This document shows, piece by piece, positions 1 to 8,346 of a DNA stretch of 64,000 nt; positions within the stretch are counted from its first letter, which is position 1, and each line of letters begins with the position of its first letter. Both the position numbers and the translations under genes were made by a program. Source of the DNA: Celeribacter arenosi (GTDB lineage: Bacteria > Pseudomonadota > Alphaproteobacteria > Rhodobacterales > Rhodobacteraceae); NCBI RefSeq assembly GCF_039539485.1, contig NZ_BAABDF010000007.1, forward strand, positions 124,001 through 188,000. Direction: 5' to 3'. The notes below the pieces were generated by a model that saw only the letters and a list, made by a program, of their open reading frames with translations, was not told the DNA's origin and ran no database searches.

Positions 1-633
1 CGCACGTTCCGGCAGGGTCAAATGACCGAGGAGCTGAATGAAACTTTGGCCTTCCATGAACCGCGACGGCATGGGTTTTGCAAAGGTATCAACCCAACGC
101 GCCTGTTTGCCTTTCGGGCGGTGCACACCCAATCCGTCAAATGCAGAAGGGCGGTGGAGTGTTTTGAAATGATTTGCGGTTGGCACGGCGACAAAGTCCG
201 GCGCGGCGCGGGTAAAACGGTCCGTGACAGGTGTGTCTTCCCACTGGGATCGCCCGGAATGACCGAACAGATGCCACCGCAGCGGCATTGCGTCAGCATC
301 ATCTGGCAATAGATTTGAGATGTTGCCTCCGTCGCTTACGACAAGATACTCATCCACATCAAAAAACAACGCCTGCTCTGCTGCGCGGTAGAGATCGTGT
401 TTGGCGAAAAGTTTCAGCGCCTGCCATTGCGGCGGTCTGGGGCCTTTGGGGGTAAAGGGGAGATGCGTGATGTGACCGGCATCCGCGAGTGCATCGAGAA
501 GGGCACCCGAGCCGTCGGATAGGTCATGCGACGCAATCAGAAAATGCGTGATCCCGGCCGCCTGATGATGCGCAATCCAGTCGAGAAGCCAAGGCCCCTC
601 ATCGCGCAAACAGGTTATGCCAAGTCGCTCCAA
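1..633 (-). CDS. glycosyltransferase family 2-like protein (3' end cut by the window)
   Basis: Reads through 211 codons on the minus strand and leaves the window without a stop. The N-terminal part (MERLGITCLRDEGPWLLDWI, then a loop with SHDLSDGSG) and the acidic motif FFDVDEYL are typical of the GT2-like family of Rhodobacterales that transfers a sugar from a nucleotide donor; DVD would be the metal/nucleotide-binding DXD. I chose a TTG start at 633 because it gives the family-like N-terminus and has AGGA about 9 bases upstream; there is no in-frame ATG near it. The acceptor is unknown. It is divergent from the next gene, another glycosyltransferase, which suggests a surface-glycan role (inference). 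Confidence 0.7.
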   Translation of the reverse strand, partial: MERLGITCLRDEGPWLLDWIAHHQAAGITHFLIASHDLSDGSGALLDALADAGHITHLPFTPKGPRPPQWQALKLFAKHDLYRAAEQALFFDVDEYLVVSDGGNISNLLPDDADAMPLRWHLFGHSGRSQWEDTPVTDRFTRAAPDFVAVPTANHFKTLHRPSAFDGLGVHRPKGKQARWVDTFAKPMPSRFMEGQSFIQLLGHLTLPERA

Positions 634-847
634 ACCGATTGTCCTATCCTGCCCCCGCCCGCGGTTTTCCCGCTTTTTTCGTCCTTTGTTGGTCTCACAG
701 GGGTATGACCAAGTCAAGGATGCCTCAACCCTTGTATAACCTCACGAAATCCGTTCATTTATTGTCTCTTTTCCCCTGCGACGTGGCGCACCAAATCGGC
801 TAGGGTAGCTGAAACAGGACATAGAACGCGCTCCCAACGGAGCAGGA

Positions 848-1882
848 TTGAGCAAGACGGACGTAAAAATGACCACACTTCCCGAGATAGCGTCACTATG
901 GATCGGCGATGAATTGAGCTGGCTCGAGCAACTCTGCCTGAAAAGCTTTGCGGATGCGGGCCACCACACGACGCTATACTCTTACAGTCCGATTTCAAAC
1001 GTCCCGCACGGTGTGCATACCGCGGATGCGGCACAAATCTATCCAGGCGATCCCATTCTCCGTCACGCACGAACAGGGTCCCCGGCCATTCACGCCGACA
1101 TGTGGCGGCTGAATTTGCTGAAAAAAACCGACAAGATATGGGTCGATGCGGACATGTATTGCTATCGCCCCTTTGCGTTCACGAGCCAGTTTGTCTTTGG
1201 CTGGGAAAAGCCTGGCTTGGTCTGCAATGCCGTGCTGGGCCTTCCGCGCGACAGCAAGGCGCTCGATGGGCTTTTGTCGTTTTTCAACGATGAGTACGCA
1301 ATTGCGCCATGGTTGAAGGACTGGCAGATCGCCGAACTGGAGGCCGCACGTGACGCAGGAAATCCGGTGCATATGACTGAACAGGAATGGGGTTTTACCG
1401 GACCCGCATCCGTTACCCATTTTCTCAATGAAACCGGAGAGATTGAGAACGCACTGCCGGAACCGGCCTTTTACCCGGTCAGTTTTAAACAACGTAACCA
1501 CATGATCATGAGCCGCTTCACCGTCGAAGACCGGTTCACTGATGATACGTGCGGCGTCCATTTTTGGGCACGACGGATGAAGCCGAGATTGGCGGAGCAG
1601 GAGAATAACGTCCCGCGCCAAGGCTCGTTTATGCACGGGCTGCTGGCCCGCCACGGCATCGACCCGTCGCTGGCGCTGATCCCGATTAAAGAGAAACCTA
1701 CCGAGGACGACAGCGTCGATCGCGATGATCCGCAGTTTCGTGCCCAAATCGGCCTCGCCGCATTGAAAGACGGCTCTACCTTCGGCGCGGTCGCTAAGGA
1801 ATTCGACGTGGACCGCAAATTCGTGCGCGCCTGTCGTGATCAAATCCGTGACAACGCGGCCAAGCTTTTTGACGGGACCTGA
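848..1882 (+). CDS. sugar-binding DXD glycosyltransferase with a helix-turn-helix-like C-terminal tail
   Basis: The N-terminal two thirds look like the Gly_transf_sug / capsular polysaccharide synthesis family: a Trp-rich beginning (IASLWIGDELSWLEQLCL), then DMWRLNLLKK followed by the DXD motif in VDADMYCYRP, where the nucleotide sugar and metal bind. The last 33 residues (FGAVAKEFDVDRKFVRACRD and on) resemble a small helix-turn-helix rather than a glycosyltransferase end. Two starts are possible: TTG at 848 (344 residues, AGGA almost touching it) or ATG at 869 (337 residues, beginning MTTLPEIASL). The ATG matches the family better. The product probably modifies a surface glycan; the substrate cannot be told. 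Confidence 0.65.
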   Translation: MSKTDVKMTTLPEIASLWIGDELSWLEQLCLKSFADAGHHTTLYSYSPISNVPHGVHTADAAQIYPGDPILRHARTGSPAIHADMWRLNLLKKTDKIWVDADMYCYRPFAFTSQFVFGWEKPGLVCNAVLGLPRDSKALDGLLSFFNDEYAIAPWLKDWQIAELEAARDAGNPVHMTEQEWGFTGPASVTHFLNETGEIENALPEPAFYPVSFKQRNHMIMSRFTVEDRFTDDTCGVHFWARRMKPRLAEQENNVPRQGSFMHGLLARHGIDPSLALIPIKEKPTEDDSVDRDDPQFRAQIGLAALKDGSTFGAVAKEFDVDRKFVRACRDQIRDNAAKLFDGT

Positions 1883-1885
1883 TTT

Positions 1886-2110
1886 ATGGTGACCTGCGCT
1901 GATATCATCGGCAACTATCCGCATTGGCGGCATTTCCTACAGACCGTGAACCTGCCATCGTTCGATCCCCCGGCGCGCCGGTTTGTCTTTATGAAGAACT
2001 TCAAGCCCGACTGGGCGGCTGATTTCGAGACGTTGATGGCGAACTTGGAAAAAGAGGCAGGTATCGACATGTATGAAGATGTCCAACGCAAGTTCGGCGA
2101 TATCGCATGA
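1886..2110 (+). CDS. small protein of unknown function
   Basis: 74 residues, starting 3 bases after the preceding gene's stop and overlapping the next start by 4 bases (ATGA), so it is almost certainly translated as part of the same unit. It has no signal peptide or membrane segment; it is mixed charged with aromatic residues (NYPHWRHF, FKPDWAADFE) and probably a soluble helical protein. I do not recognise a family. The tight coupling on both sides is the best evidence that it is real. Confidence 0.55.
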   Translation: MVTCADIIGNYPHWRHFLQTVNLPSFDPPARRFVFMKNFKPDWAADFETLMANLEKEAGIDMYEDVQRKFGDIA

Positions 2111-3030
2111 CGCAGGATGGGATCACAGCCGAGACCAAGGTGGAGTGGCGTCAAACCCTGCGCACGCTCGGCGAGGCCGAGGGGTTTTTCGAAGAGCTCG
2201 GTCGCCAACATTCGGCGCTCCATGTTGCGCGGGGCAAAACGCTCATCGTGACCTTTGAAAACCTCGATCATGTTTTCGATTTCAACGATGGGAAATTGCC
2301 GTGGGGCTATGATTTTGTGACCAACAACGGGTGGTCGCTCCTCGGTTTGATGGCGCACGACTGGACGTGGTACCGCGATGAGGCCGTGCTCGATTTCTTC
2401 GACCGGCTCGCCAGGGAAGGGTTCTTCGAGCAGTTCGAAAAGGTGGTGTTCTATGGTGCATCGATGGGCGCCTATGCGGCGGCGGCTTTTTCGGCGGCGG
2501 CACCGGGGGCCACGGTTGTTCTGATTTCCCCACAGGCCACGCTGTCGCGCGATGATGCCAGTTGGGAGACCCGGTACCGGAAAGCATGGTCTCGCGACTT
2601 TTCGGGCCGCTACGGCTATGCGCCTGACATGCTCTCAGATGCAGATAAGGTGTACCTTTTCTATGACCCGCTTGCCCCACTGGACGCCATGCACGCCGCG
2701 CTGTTTCGGGGCGCAAACGTTCTGAAACTCAGATGCCGTTACTTCGGCCATCGAATTGCGTCGATGTGGGGGCGGATGGGGGTTCTCAAACCTATCGTTG
2801 AGGGCGCGATCACGGGCACCTTGAGCGAGAAAGAGTTTTATCACCTCCTGCGCGAACGCCGCGAATTGCGTCGCTATCAACGCGAAATGCTTGAGCGGCT
2901 TGAGAAAATAGATCGCCCCGGGCTGATCGTGATCTATTGCCGTGCGGTGCTTGCCCGCAGTGCCGGTCCGCGGTTCCGACAGGCAATGACCCGCGCCCAA
3001 AGGAAGCTGTCGGGGACCAAATCTCAGTAG
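2107..3030 (+). CDS. alpha/beta-hydrolase-like protein of unknown substrate
   Basis: 307 residues with a nucleophile-elbow motif, VVFYGASMGAYAA (G-x-S-x-G, near residue 120), followed by a strand VVLISPQ, as in alpha/beta-hydrolase folds. A later YLFYDPLAPLDAMHA and an RYFGHRIA segment could supply the acid and histidine. The C-terminal 60 residues are basic and helical. Homologues of this type in Rhodobacterales are often labelled 'phosphoadenosine phosphosulfate reductase', a name the sequence does not support. It overlaps the upstream small gene by 4 bases and ends convergently with the AbrB gene (7-base overlap). Substrate unknown; a role on a surface glycan or acyl group is only a guess from the neighbouring glycosyltransferases. 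Confidence 0.5.
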   Translation: MTQDGITAETKVEWRQTLRTLGEAEGFFEELGRQHSALHVARGKTLIVTFENLDHVFDFNDGKLPWGYDFVTNNGWSLLGLMAHDWTWYRDEAVLDFFDRLAREGFFEQFEKVVFYGASMGAYAAAAFSAAAPGATVVLISPQATLSRDDASWETRYRKAWSRDFSGRYGYAPDMLSDADKVYLFYDPLAPLDAMHAALFRGANVLKLRCRYFGHRIASMWGRMGVLKPIVEGAITGTLSEKEFYHLLRERRELRRYQREMLERLEKIDRPGLIVIYCRAVLARSAGPRFRQAMTRAQRKLSGTKSQ

Positions 3031-4091
3031 GCGAGGCGTTTGGCGATCCGCGTCAGGAGCGTGGGGGCTATCGCGATCAGGATCACAATCCGCACAAGAT
3101 GGTGGATGGAGATATAGGCAACATCCGCTTCCATCGCGAGCGCCACCAGCGACATCTCCGTCAATCCGCCCGGTGCGTAGGCAAGGATCACTTGTTCCGT
3201 GGTTTGCCCGAAAGCCGTGTGAAACGCCAAGGCGGCGGCGAGCGTCACTGCAAGCATGATGGTTGTACCGCCAAAGGATAGGGCAACTGTTTGCGCCACG
3301 AGACGCCCGCTCGCCCCCCGGAAACGGCAACCCATCGTGGCCCCCATAATGATCTGCGCCGCGATAATAAGCGCGACAGGCGGCGAAGAATGGGTGATGC
3401 CAACCATATGCGCCACCGCCGAAAACATCAGCGGCCCGAGCAATCCCGGGGCAGGCAAGCGCAGGAGTGTGCCAAACCACGAGCCGGCAACCGCGCAGAT
3501 CAATAGAATGCCAGCGCTCGCCCAAGTGAGTGCCGCCGTCGGGTCGGAGTTCGTGATAATGCCTGAGACTTCGTACCCCAGAACGACACGAAACCAGAAT
3601 GCGATGATCGAAATCGACAGGACGATACGGGCTGCGTGGGCGAGGATGATGCGCTTGGCGTCTCCACCCATCGCTTCGCCAATCACCATCATTTCGTTGA
3701 TCCCGCCGGGCATGGCCGAAAAGAACGCAGTGTAGGGATCGAGGCGCCCGACCTTCATGTATAACGGCACCACCAACAATGCGGCGATGCCGATATACGC
3801 CGTCAAACCCAATAGCGAGAGCCCCCAGTGGAGCAGGTTCCCGAAGGTGTCGGTGTCAAAACCGGATCCGAGCATCACCCCAATTACGGGGATCACAAAG
3901 GGGCGTAGGTTGTCGGGCCCTTCCAGCGGGGCCCCCGCCATCACGGCGACAAACACCACTAGGATCGCGCCCAGCATCCAAGGCAAAGGCAAACCGAGAA
4001 CGAAAAACAACCCACCACCCAGAGCCCCAAGCGCCAAGGTTGCGAGTGTCGCCAATGATAGCCGAGGAACAATAGGGAGACGGGCAGACAC
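3024..4091 (-). CDS. AbrB-type integral membrane protein (ammonia-monooxygenase-like, two AbrB repeats)
   Basis: About 355 residues, nearly all in hydrophobic segments (roughly 9-10 helices) arranged as a duplication: a loop with FFSAMPGGINEMMVIGEAMG in the first half is echoed by LAYAPGGLTEMSLVALAMEA in the second. That repeated PGG-xx-EM pattern is the hallmark of the AbrB duplication family of inner-membrane proteins, whose transported substrate is not established. I start at GTG 4091 (MSARLPIVPRLSL) because AAGGA lies about 10 bases upstream and the family is about 350 residues; a longer reading to 4229 adds a basic, non-membrane stretch with no support. It is divergent from phnC and convergent with the hydrolase gene, so it stands alone. 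Confidence 0.75.
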   Translation of the reverse strand: MSARLPIVPRLSLATLATLALGALGGGLFFVLGLPLPWMLGAILVVFVAVMAGAPLEGPDNLRPFVIPVIGVMLGSGFDTDTFGNLLHWGLSLLGLTAYIGIAALLVVPLYMKVGRLDPYTAFFSAMPGGINEMMVIGEAMGGDAKRIILAHAARIVLSISIIAFWFRVVLGYEVSGIITNSDPTAALTWASAGILLICAVAGSWFGTLLRLPAPGLLGPLMFSAVAHMVGITHSSPPVALIIAAQIIMGATMGCRFRGASGRLVAQTVALSFGGTTIMLAVTLAAALAFHTAFGQTTEQVILAYAPGGLTEMSLVALAMEADVAYISIHHLVRIVILIAIAPTLLTRIAKRLAY

Positions 4092-4222
4092 CAGAACGAC
4101 ATCCTTTGTTGATAGAGGTTGCCTACCCGCGCCCGCGTGGTGGGGCAAGACGAATTGCAGCCAATGCCAGCCGGATCGCCTATCTACAGGGCGCCGGTGG
4201 CCGTTACAAAACCTTCGAAATT

Positions 4223-4242
4223 CTGTCACAAAAACTTGTCGC
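4223..4242 (+). promoter_or_regulatory. possible PhoB-box-like half-sites upstream of phnC
   Basis: CTGTCAC followed by an A-run and TTGTCGC lies about 40-60 bases before phnC. PhoB boxes are direct repeats of CTGTCAT spaced 11 bases; here the two halves are 13 apart and the second half is poor. Phosphonate uptake is commonly PhoB-controlled, so it is listed as a weak candidate only. Confidence 0.25.
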
Positions 4243-4282
4243 CACGCGCGTTAGGTCCCCCCGACTGGACGTGGGGGACAAC

Positions 4283-5107
4283 ATGCTCGTCGTAGAAGAG
4301 CTGACCAAAACTTTTGGCGCCAATACCGCCGTTGATCGCGTGACCTTTTCTGTGGATGGGCCGAAAATGATCGGCATCATCGGGCGCTCCGGCGCGGGAA
4401 AATCCACGTTTTTGCGCATGATGAACCGTCTGACCGACGCGTCATCGGGAAAGCTGATTTTTAATGGCCGCAATGTGCTCTCCCTGAAGGGGGCGGAGCG
4501 GCGTGCGTGGCAATCCGACTGCGCGATGATTTTTCAACAGTTCAACCTCGTGCCCCGCATGGATGTGGTCTCCAACGTGTTGCACGGCACGCTCGGGCGT
4601 CAGTCGACGGTTGCGACAATGTTCAATTTATTCGCGCGCGAAGACATACATAAAGCGATCGATATCCTCGAACGTCTGGGCATTGCACAACACGCGGCCA
4701 AACGGGCCGAGGCCTTGTCGGGCGGCCAACAACAACGGGTGGCGATAGCCCGTGCGGTGATGCAGGACCCCAAAATTGTCCTCGCCGATGAACCCATTGC
4801 ATCGCTCGATCCGATGAACGCCCAACAGGTCATGCAGGATTTGCGCCGCATTCACGAAGAAGACGGCCGCATGGTGATCGCCAATCTGCACACTCTCGAT
4901 ACCGCGCGGCGCTATTGCGACCGGATCATCGGGATGCGGGATGGAAGAATGGTATTCGACGGCACCCCCGAGCAGCTGACGACCGGTGCCGCCCGCGACA
5001 TCTACGGCGCGGGGGCGGATTTTTCCGAAGCCACGACATCCACCGAAATCCGCAGCCATGACACGGTCGTGGAAACGGAAATCCGCGCCGCCGAGGTGCG
5101 GGTCTGA
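4283..5107 (+). CDS. phnC: phosphonate ABC transporter ATP-binding protein PhnC
   Basis: 274 residues with all ABC-ATPase motifs: Walker A GRSGAGKST (Lys40), Q-loop FQQFNLVPRMD, signature LSGGQQQRVAIAR, Walker B IVLADEPIASLD and the H-loop LHTLDTA. The NLVPRMDVVSNVLHGTLG stretch is typical of PhnC. It energises import of phosphonates (or phosphite/phosphate esters) through PhnE with PhnD as binding protein. ATG 4283 is preceded by GGGGGA at good spacing and starts exactly at the beginning of the ABC fold (MLVVEELTKTF); the open frame upstream of it is not needed. First gene of the uptake unit; 64 bases separate it from phnD. Confidence 0.92.
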   Translation: MLVVEELTKTFGANTAVDRVTFSVDGPKMIGIIGRSGAGKSTFLRMMNRLTDASSGKLIFNGRNVLSLKGAERRAWQSDCAMIFQQFNLVPRMDVVSNVLHGTLGRQSTVATMFNLFAREDIHKAIDILERLGIAQHAAKRAEALSGGQQQRVAIARAVMQDPKIVLADEPIASLDPMNAQQVMQDLRRIHEEDGRMVIANLHTLDTARRYCDRIIGMRDGRMVFDGTPEQLTTGAARDIYGAGADFSEATTSTEIRSHDTVVETEIRAAEVRV

Positions 5108-5171
5108 CGACATACGAAAACCCTTTCCCCGCATGAATGACTGACGCGGGTTTCAACAACTGGAGAGAACG

Positions 5172-6077
5172 ATGAAGAAACTGCTTGCTGCCGCTCTTGC
5201 CACCACCGCTCTGGTCGGTGCCGCCACCGCTCAGGATATCTCTGGGTTCAACATCGGAATTCTGGGCGGCGAAAACGCGCAGGACCGTCTGAACAACCAC
5301 GAGTGCCTCAAATCCTATAGCGAAGAGGCCCTCGGTGTTCCGGTCAAACTCTTTGCCCCGGCCGACTACAACGGCGTTATTCAGGGCCTTCTGGGCGGCA
5401 CTATCGACATGGCGTGGCTCGGCGCATCTGCCTATGCTGCTACATACCTACAGGACCCCGAAGCGGTTGAGCCGGTTCTGGTAAAAATCAATCTCGATGG
5501 CTCCTACGGCTACCACTCCATCGGGTTCGCACGCAAAGATTCCGGCATCAACTCGCTCGACGACATGGAAGGCAAAGTGTTCGGCTTTGGTGATCCGAAT
5601 TCAACCTCCGGCTATCTTATCCCCTCGATCGAGATCCCGACCTACAAAGACGGGATCACCATGGAATCCGGCGAATACTTTGGTGAAGTCAAATTCACCG
5701 GTGGTCACGAGCAGACAATCGTTGCCGTGAACAATGGCGACATCGATGGCGGTGTGACCTGGGCAGACGGGCAGGGCGCATGGGAAGACGGCTTTAACTC
5801 TGGCGCATTGCGCAAGGCGGTAGACGCAGGTCTCGTCGACATGAACGACCTTGTTCAAATCTGGATTTCCAAACCGATCCCCGAGGGTCCGATCGTTCTG
5901 CGCAAATCGCTGCCCGATGACGTCAAAGCCAAAATGACCGCGCTCATCGACGGTCTTTATGACGCCGACAAGGAATGCACCTACAACATCTCCGCCGGTG
6001 AATCCCTCGGGTTCGATCCGATCTCTCACGACGCGTACCTCTCGATCATCGAAGCACGCAAGTCCAAGTCCAACTAA
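5172..6077 (+). CDS. phnD: phosphonate ABC transporter periplasmic binding protein PhnD
   Basis: 301 residues with a clear Sec signal peptide (MKKLLAAALATTALVGAATA, cleavage before QD). The mature part carries the features of the PhnD / phosphate-phosphonate binding family: FNIGILGGENAQDRL, a ligand loop with LGASAYAA, and FGDPNSTSGYL, where the Ser/Thr run is expected to hold the phosphonate oxygens. GAGAG lies upstream of the ATG. It captures phosphonates in the periplasm and hands them to PhnE1/PhnE2. A strong hairpin terminator follows it directly, so this gene is probably made in excess over the permeases. Confidence 0.92.
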   Translation: MKKLLAAALATTALVGAATAQDISGFNIGILGGENAQDRLNNHECLKSYSEEALGVPVKLFAPADYNGVIQGLLGGTIDMAWLGASAYAATYLQDPEAVEPVLVKINLDGSYGYHSIGFARKDSGINSLDDMEGKVFGFGDPNSTSGYLIPSIEIPTYKDGITMESGEYFGEVKFTGGHEQTIVAVNNGDIDGGVTWADGQGAWEDGFNSGALRKAVDAGLVDMNDLVQIWISKPIPEGPIVLRKSLPDDVKAKMTALIDGLYDADKECTYNISAGESLGFDPISHDAYLSIIEARKSKSN

Positions 6078-6094
6078 TCACCGGACCCGTCTTC

Positions 6095-6129
6095 GGGGCC
6101 TGCCGTTTCGCGCGGCGGGCCCCATTTTT
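6095..6129 (+). terminator. intrinsic terminator between phnD and phnE
   Basis: Eleven-base arms GGGGCCTGCCG and CGGCGGGCCCC (one G-U pair) around a 7-base loop, followed by ATTTTTA. It sits between two genes that belong to the same transporter, so it most likely works as a partial terminator or 3'-end stabiliser that raises binding-protein mRNA over permease mRNA. Confidence 0.85.
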
Positions 6130-6143
6130 AGGAGCATTTTCCA

Positions 6144-6995
6144 ATGGCCTACGTCGACCACGATCCACGGGCTCACTACTTGGCGCTCGTGCAGCGCAAA
6201 CGCCTTTACGGTGGCATCATGTTCGCGGTTTTCGTGTTGTTGCTCGTCTCCGGTTTCGTGCTGGCGGATGATCGCAATGCCGGCGGTTTTTGGAATGGGC
6301 TCCCCAATATCCTCGGATTTCCATCCGATGTGATTGCCGACACTTTGCCGCGTCTGGATCTGCTTCCCGGGCATCTGGCTAAATACTTCCCCGCTCTTGT
6401 TGAAACGGTCAATATTGCCGCCGCCTCGACACTCATCGGGACGGCGCTGGCCATGTTGCTATCCCTGTTGTCTACCCGTGGTCTTGCGCGCTGGCCCCGT
6501 TTGGCGCCCCTGTTTCGCCGTGTGATGGATCTGATGCGGGCAATTCCGGAAATCGTGATTGCTCTGGTGTTGATCTTTGTACTCGGCGGGGGGCCGGTGC
6601 CGGCGATGATTGCGATTGCCTTTCATACCGGCGGGGCGCTCGGGAAACTGTTTTCCGAGGTCAATGAAAACGCCGACCTGAAACCGGTCGAAGGCCTCGC
6701 CTCGGTGGGCGCGACATGGGGGCAGCGCATGTGGCTCGGCATCATCCCGCAAGTTGCGCCGAACTATTTTTCCTACGCCTTGCTGCGGTTCGAAATCAAT
6801 ATCCGCGCCTCGGCCATTCTCGGCTTTGTCGGGGCGGGCGGCATTGGTTACGAGCTCAAAAACGCGATGAGTTGGGGGCAGGGAAAGTTCGACGAAGCCG
6901 CCGCAATTTTCATCCTTCTCTTCGCGACGATCGTCGTCTTTGACCAACTGTCGAGTTACGTGCGCAACCGGCTTGTTTCTCAGGAGCACCACTGA
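6144..6995 (+). CDS. phnE: phosphonate ABC transporter permease PhnE1
   Basis: 283 residues with about six membrane helices. The first helix is FAVFVLLLVSGFVLAD (residues 29-44); the BPD-type permease domain follows, with the EAA-like coupling loop VEGLASVGATWGQRMWLGII ahead of PQVAPNYFSYALLRFEINIR, characteristic of PhnE. It forms the membrane channel together with PhnE2 and is driven by PhnC. Its ATG lies just past the terminator with AGGAGC upstream. The stop codon overlaps the start of phnE2 by one base, implying coupled translation. Confidence 0.9.
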   Translation: MAYVDHDPRAHYLALVQRKRLYGGIMFAVFVLLLVSGFVLADDRNAGGFWNGLPNILGFPSDVIADTLPRLDLLPGHLAKYFPALVETVNIAAASTLIGTALAMLLSLLSTRGLARWPRLAPLFRRVMDLMRAIPEIVIALVLIFVLGGGPVPAMIAIAFHTGGALGKLFSEVNENADLKPVEGLASVGATWGQRMWLGIIPQVAPNYFSYALLRFEINIRASAILGFVGAGGIGYELKNAMSWGQGKFDEAAAIFILLFATIVVFDQLSSYVRNRLVSQEHH

Positions 6996-8314
6996 TGTCT
7001 GACGCGATGCTAGAAATGGTCGATCTGCACGGTCAGGCCGACTGGATCATTGCCAGAAAAAAGCTGGTCTCCATCGGGCTGCCTTTGGTCGTTCTGGCCT
7101 ATTTGACCTACATCTTTTTCGCTTTTGATATCCATGGCCTCGCCGAACGCGCGCGGTGGGACAATGCGAAAACGTTGGTATCGGACATGTATTCCTACAA
7201 AACCGTGGTCTCGCGCGACAATCGCACAGGCGAGACCAAGGTCGCAGTCGAAGGCGAACGCAAAGGGGCCTATCCCGAAGGCACTTCACCAGACTGGGTC
7301 GTCTTTGACGGCGCAACAACGCATGTCGATCTCGGCGGCGGTCAACAGGTGACGTTTCTGGCGGATTCCGCGCTTAGGCTCGTCATCCCCGACTTCGGGA
7401 CGATCGAGGCAAAGGTTGACGGCCGCACCATCACCACCAACCTGACAGAGCCACTGCCTGAATGGGTGTCCTTTTCCAAAACCCGCCTGCAGATCACCAC
7501 CGACGAAGGCCGCGTATCGCTGACACGCAATAGGTCGGAGGTGTTCAATTACTTCACCGGATGGGAACTCTTCTGGTTCACGCTCGACAGTCCCTATGCC
7601 GGTCATGGTCTCTTCGAGATCCTGTTCGGGGACCGGATCGACCCCGCCCGATCCAATATTGCGGGCGCATGGAATGATTTCTGGGAAAACCCGATGTGGC
7701 GCCATGTGGATGTGGCATGGGCTATTTTCGAAACGATCCTGATGGCCTTTCTGGGCACGTTCGGTGCGGCTGTCATTTCCCTCCCGCTGGCTTTCCTCGC
7801 GGCCAAGAATTTCGCCCCCCTGCAGACGATCCGCTTCGCGCTGCGCCGTGTCTTCGACCTGTTCCGTGGTATCGACGGGTTGATTTGGACAATCCTGCTC
7901 AGTCGCGCCTTCGGACCCGGGCCGATGACCGGGGCTCTCGCTATCCTGCTCACCGACACGGGGTCATTTGGAAAAATGTTCTCCGAAGCGCTCGAGAATG
8001 TTGACGGAAAGCAGATCGACGGCGTCGCCTCCACAGGGGCGTCGGTTGCCCACCGATATCGGTTTGGGGTGATCCCACAGGTCACGCCCGTGCTTTTGTC
8101 CCAAGTCCTCTATTTCTTTGAATCCAACATCCGCTCGGCCACCATAATCGGTGCGATCACGGGCGGCGGGATCGGCCTGCTTTTGACGCAAGCGATGATC
8201 ACGCAAAAGGACTGGGAAGAGGTGACCTATTACATCATCCTGGTGATCATCATGGTCATGGTGATGGATTCAGTATCGGGATGGCTGCGTCGCAAACTGA
8301 TCCGTGGCGAATGA
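6995..8314 (+). CDS. phnE: second phosphonate permease PhnE2 with an inserted periplasmic domain
   Basis: 439 residues, about 150 longer than PhnE1. After helix 1 (residues 28-46) comes a soluble, beta-rich stretch of roughly 140 residues (about 47-190) with no membrane segment, then a PhnE-type permease core (VDVAWAIFETILMAFLGTFG onward) with the coupling loop IDGVASTGASVAHRYRFGVI and PQVTPVLLSQVLYFFESNIR. It pairs with PhnE1 as a heterodimer. The extra domain faces the periplasm if helix 1 is oriented as usual and could contact PhnD; long PhnE paralogues occur in alphaproteobacterial phn loci. Translation starts on the last base of phnE1's stop. Confidence 0.88.
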   Translation: MSDAMLEMVDLHGQADWIIARKKLVSIGLPLVVLAYLTYIFFAFDIHGLAERARWDNAKTLVSDMYSYKTVVSRDNRTGETKVAVEGERKGAYPEGTSPDWVVFDGATTHVDLGGGQQVTFLADSALRLVIPDFGTIEAKVDGRTITTNLTEPLPEWVSFSKTRLQITTDEGRVSLTRNRSEVFNYFTGWELFWFTLDSPYAGHGLFEILFGDRIDPARSNIAGAWNDFWENPMWRHVDVAWAIFETILMAFLGTFGAAVISLPLAFLAAKNFAPLQTIRFALRRVFDLFRGIDGLIWTILLSRAFGPGPMTGALAILLTDTGSFGKMFSEALENVDGKQIDGVASTGASVAHRYRFGVIPQVTPVLLSQVLYFFESNIRSATIIGAITGGGIGLLLTQAMITQKDWEEVTYYIILVIIMVMVMDSVSGWLRRKLIRGE

Positions 8315-8346
8315 GAATTCAACATCAACCCGCGTGAGGTCACCAG

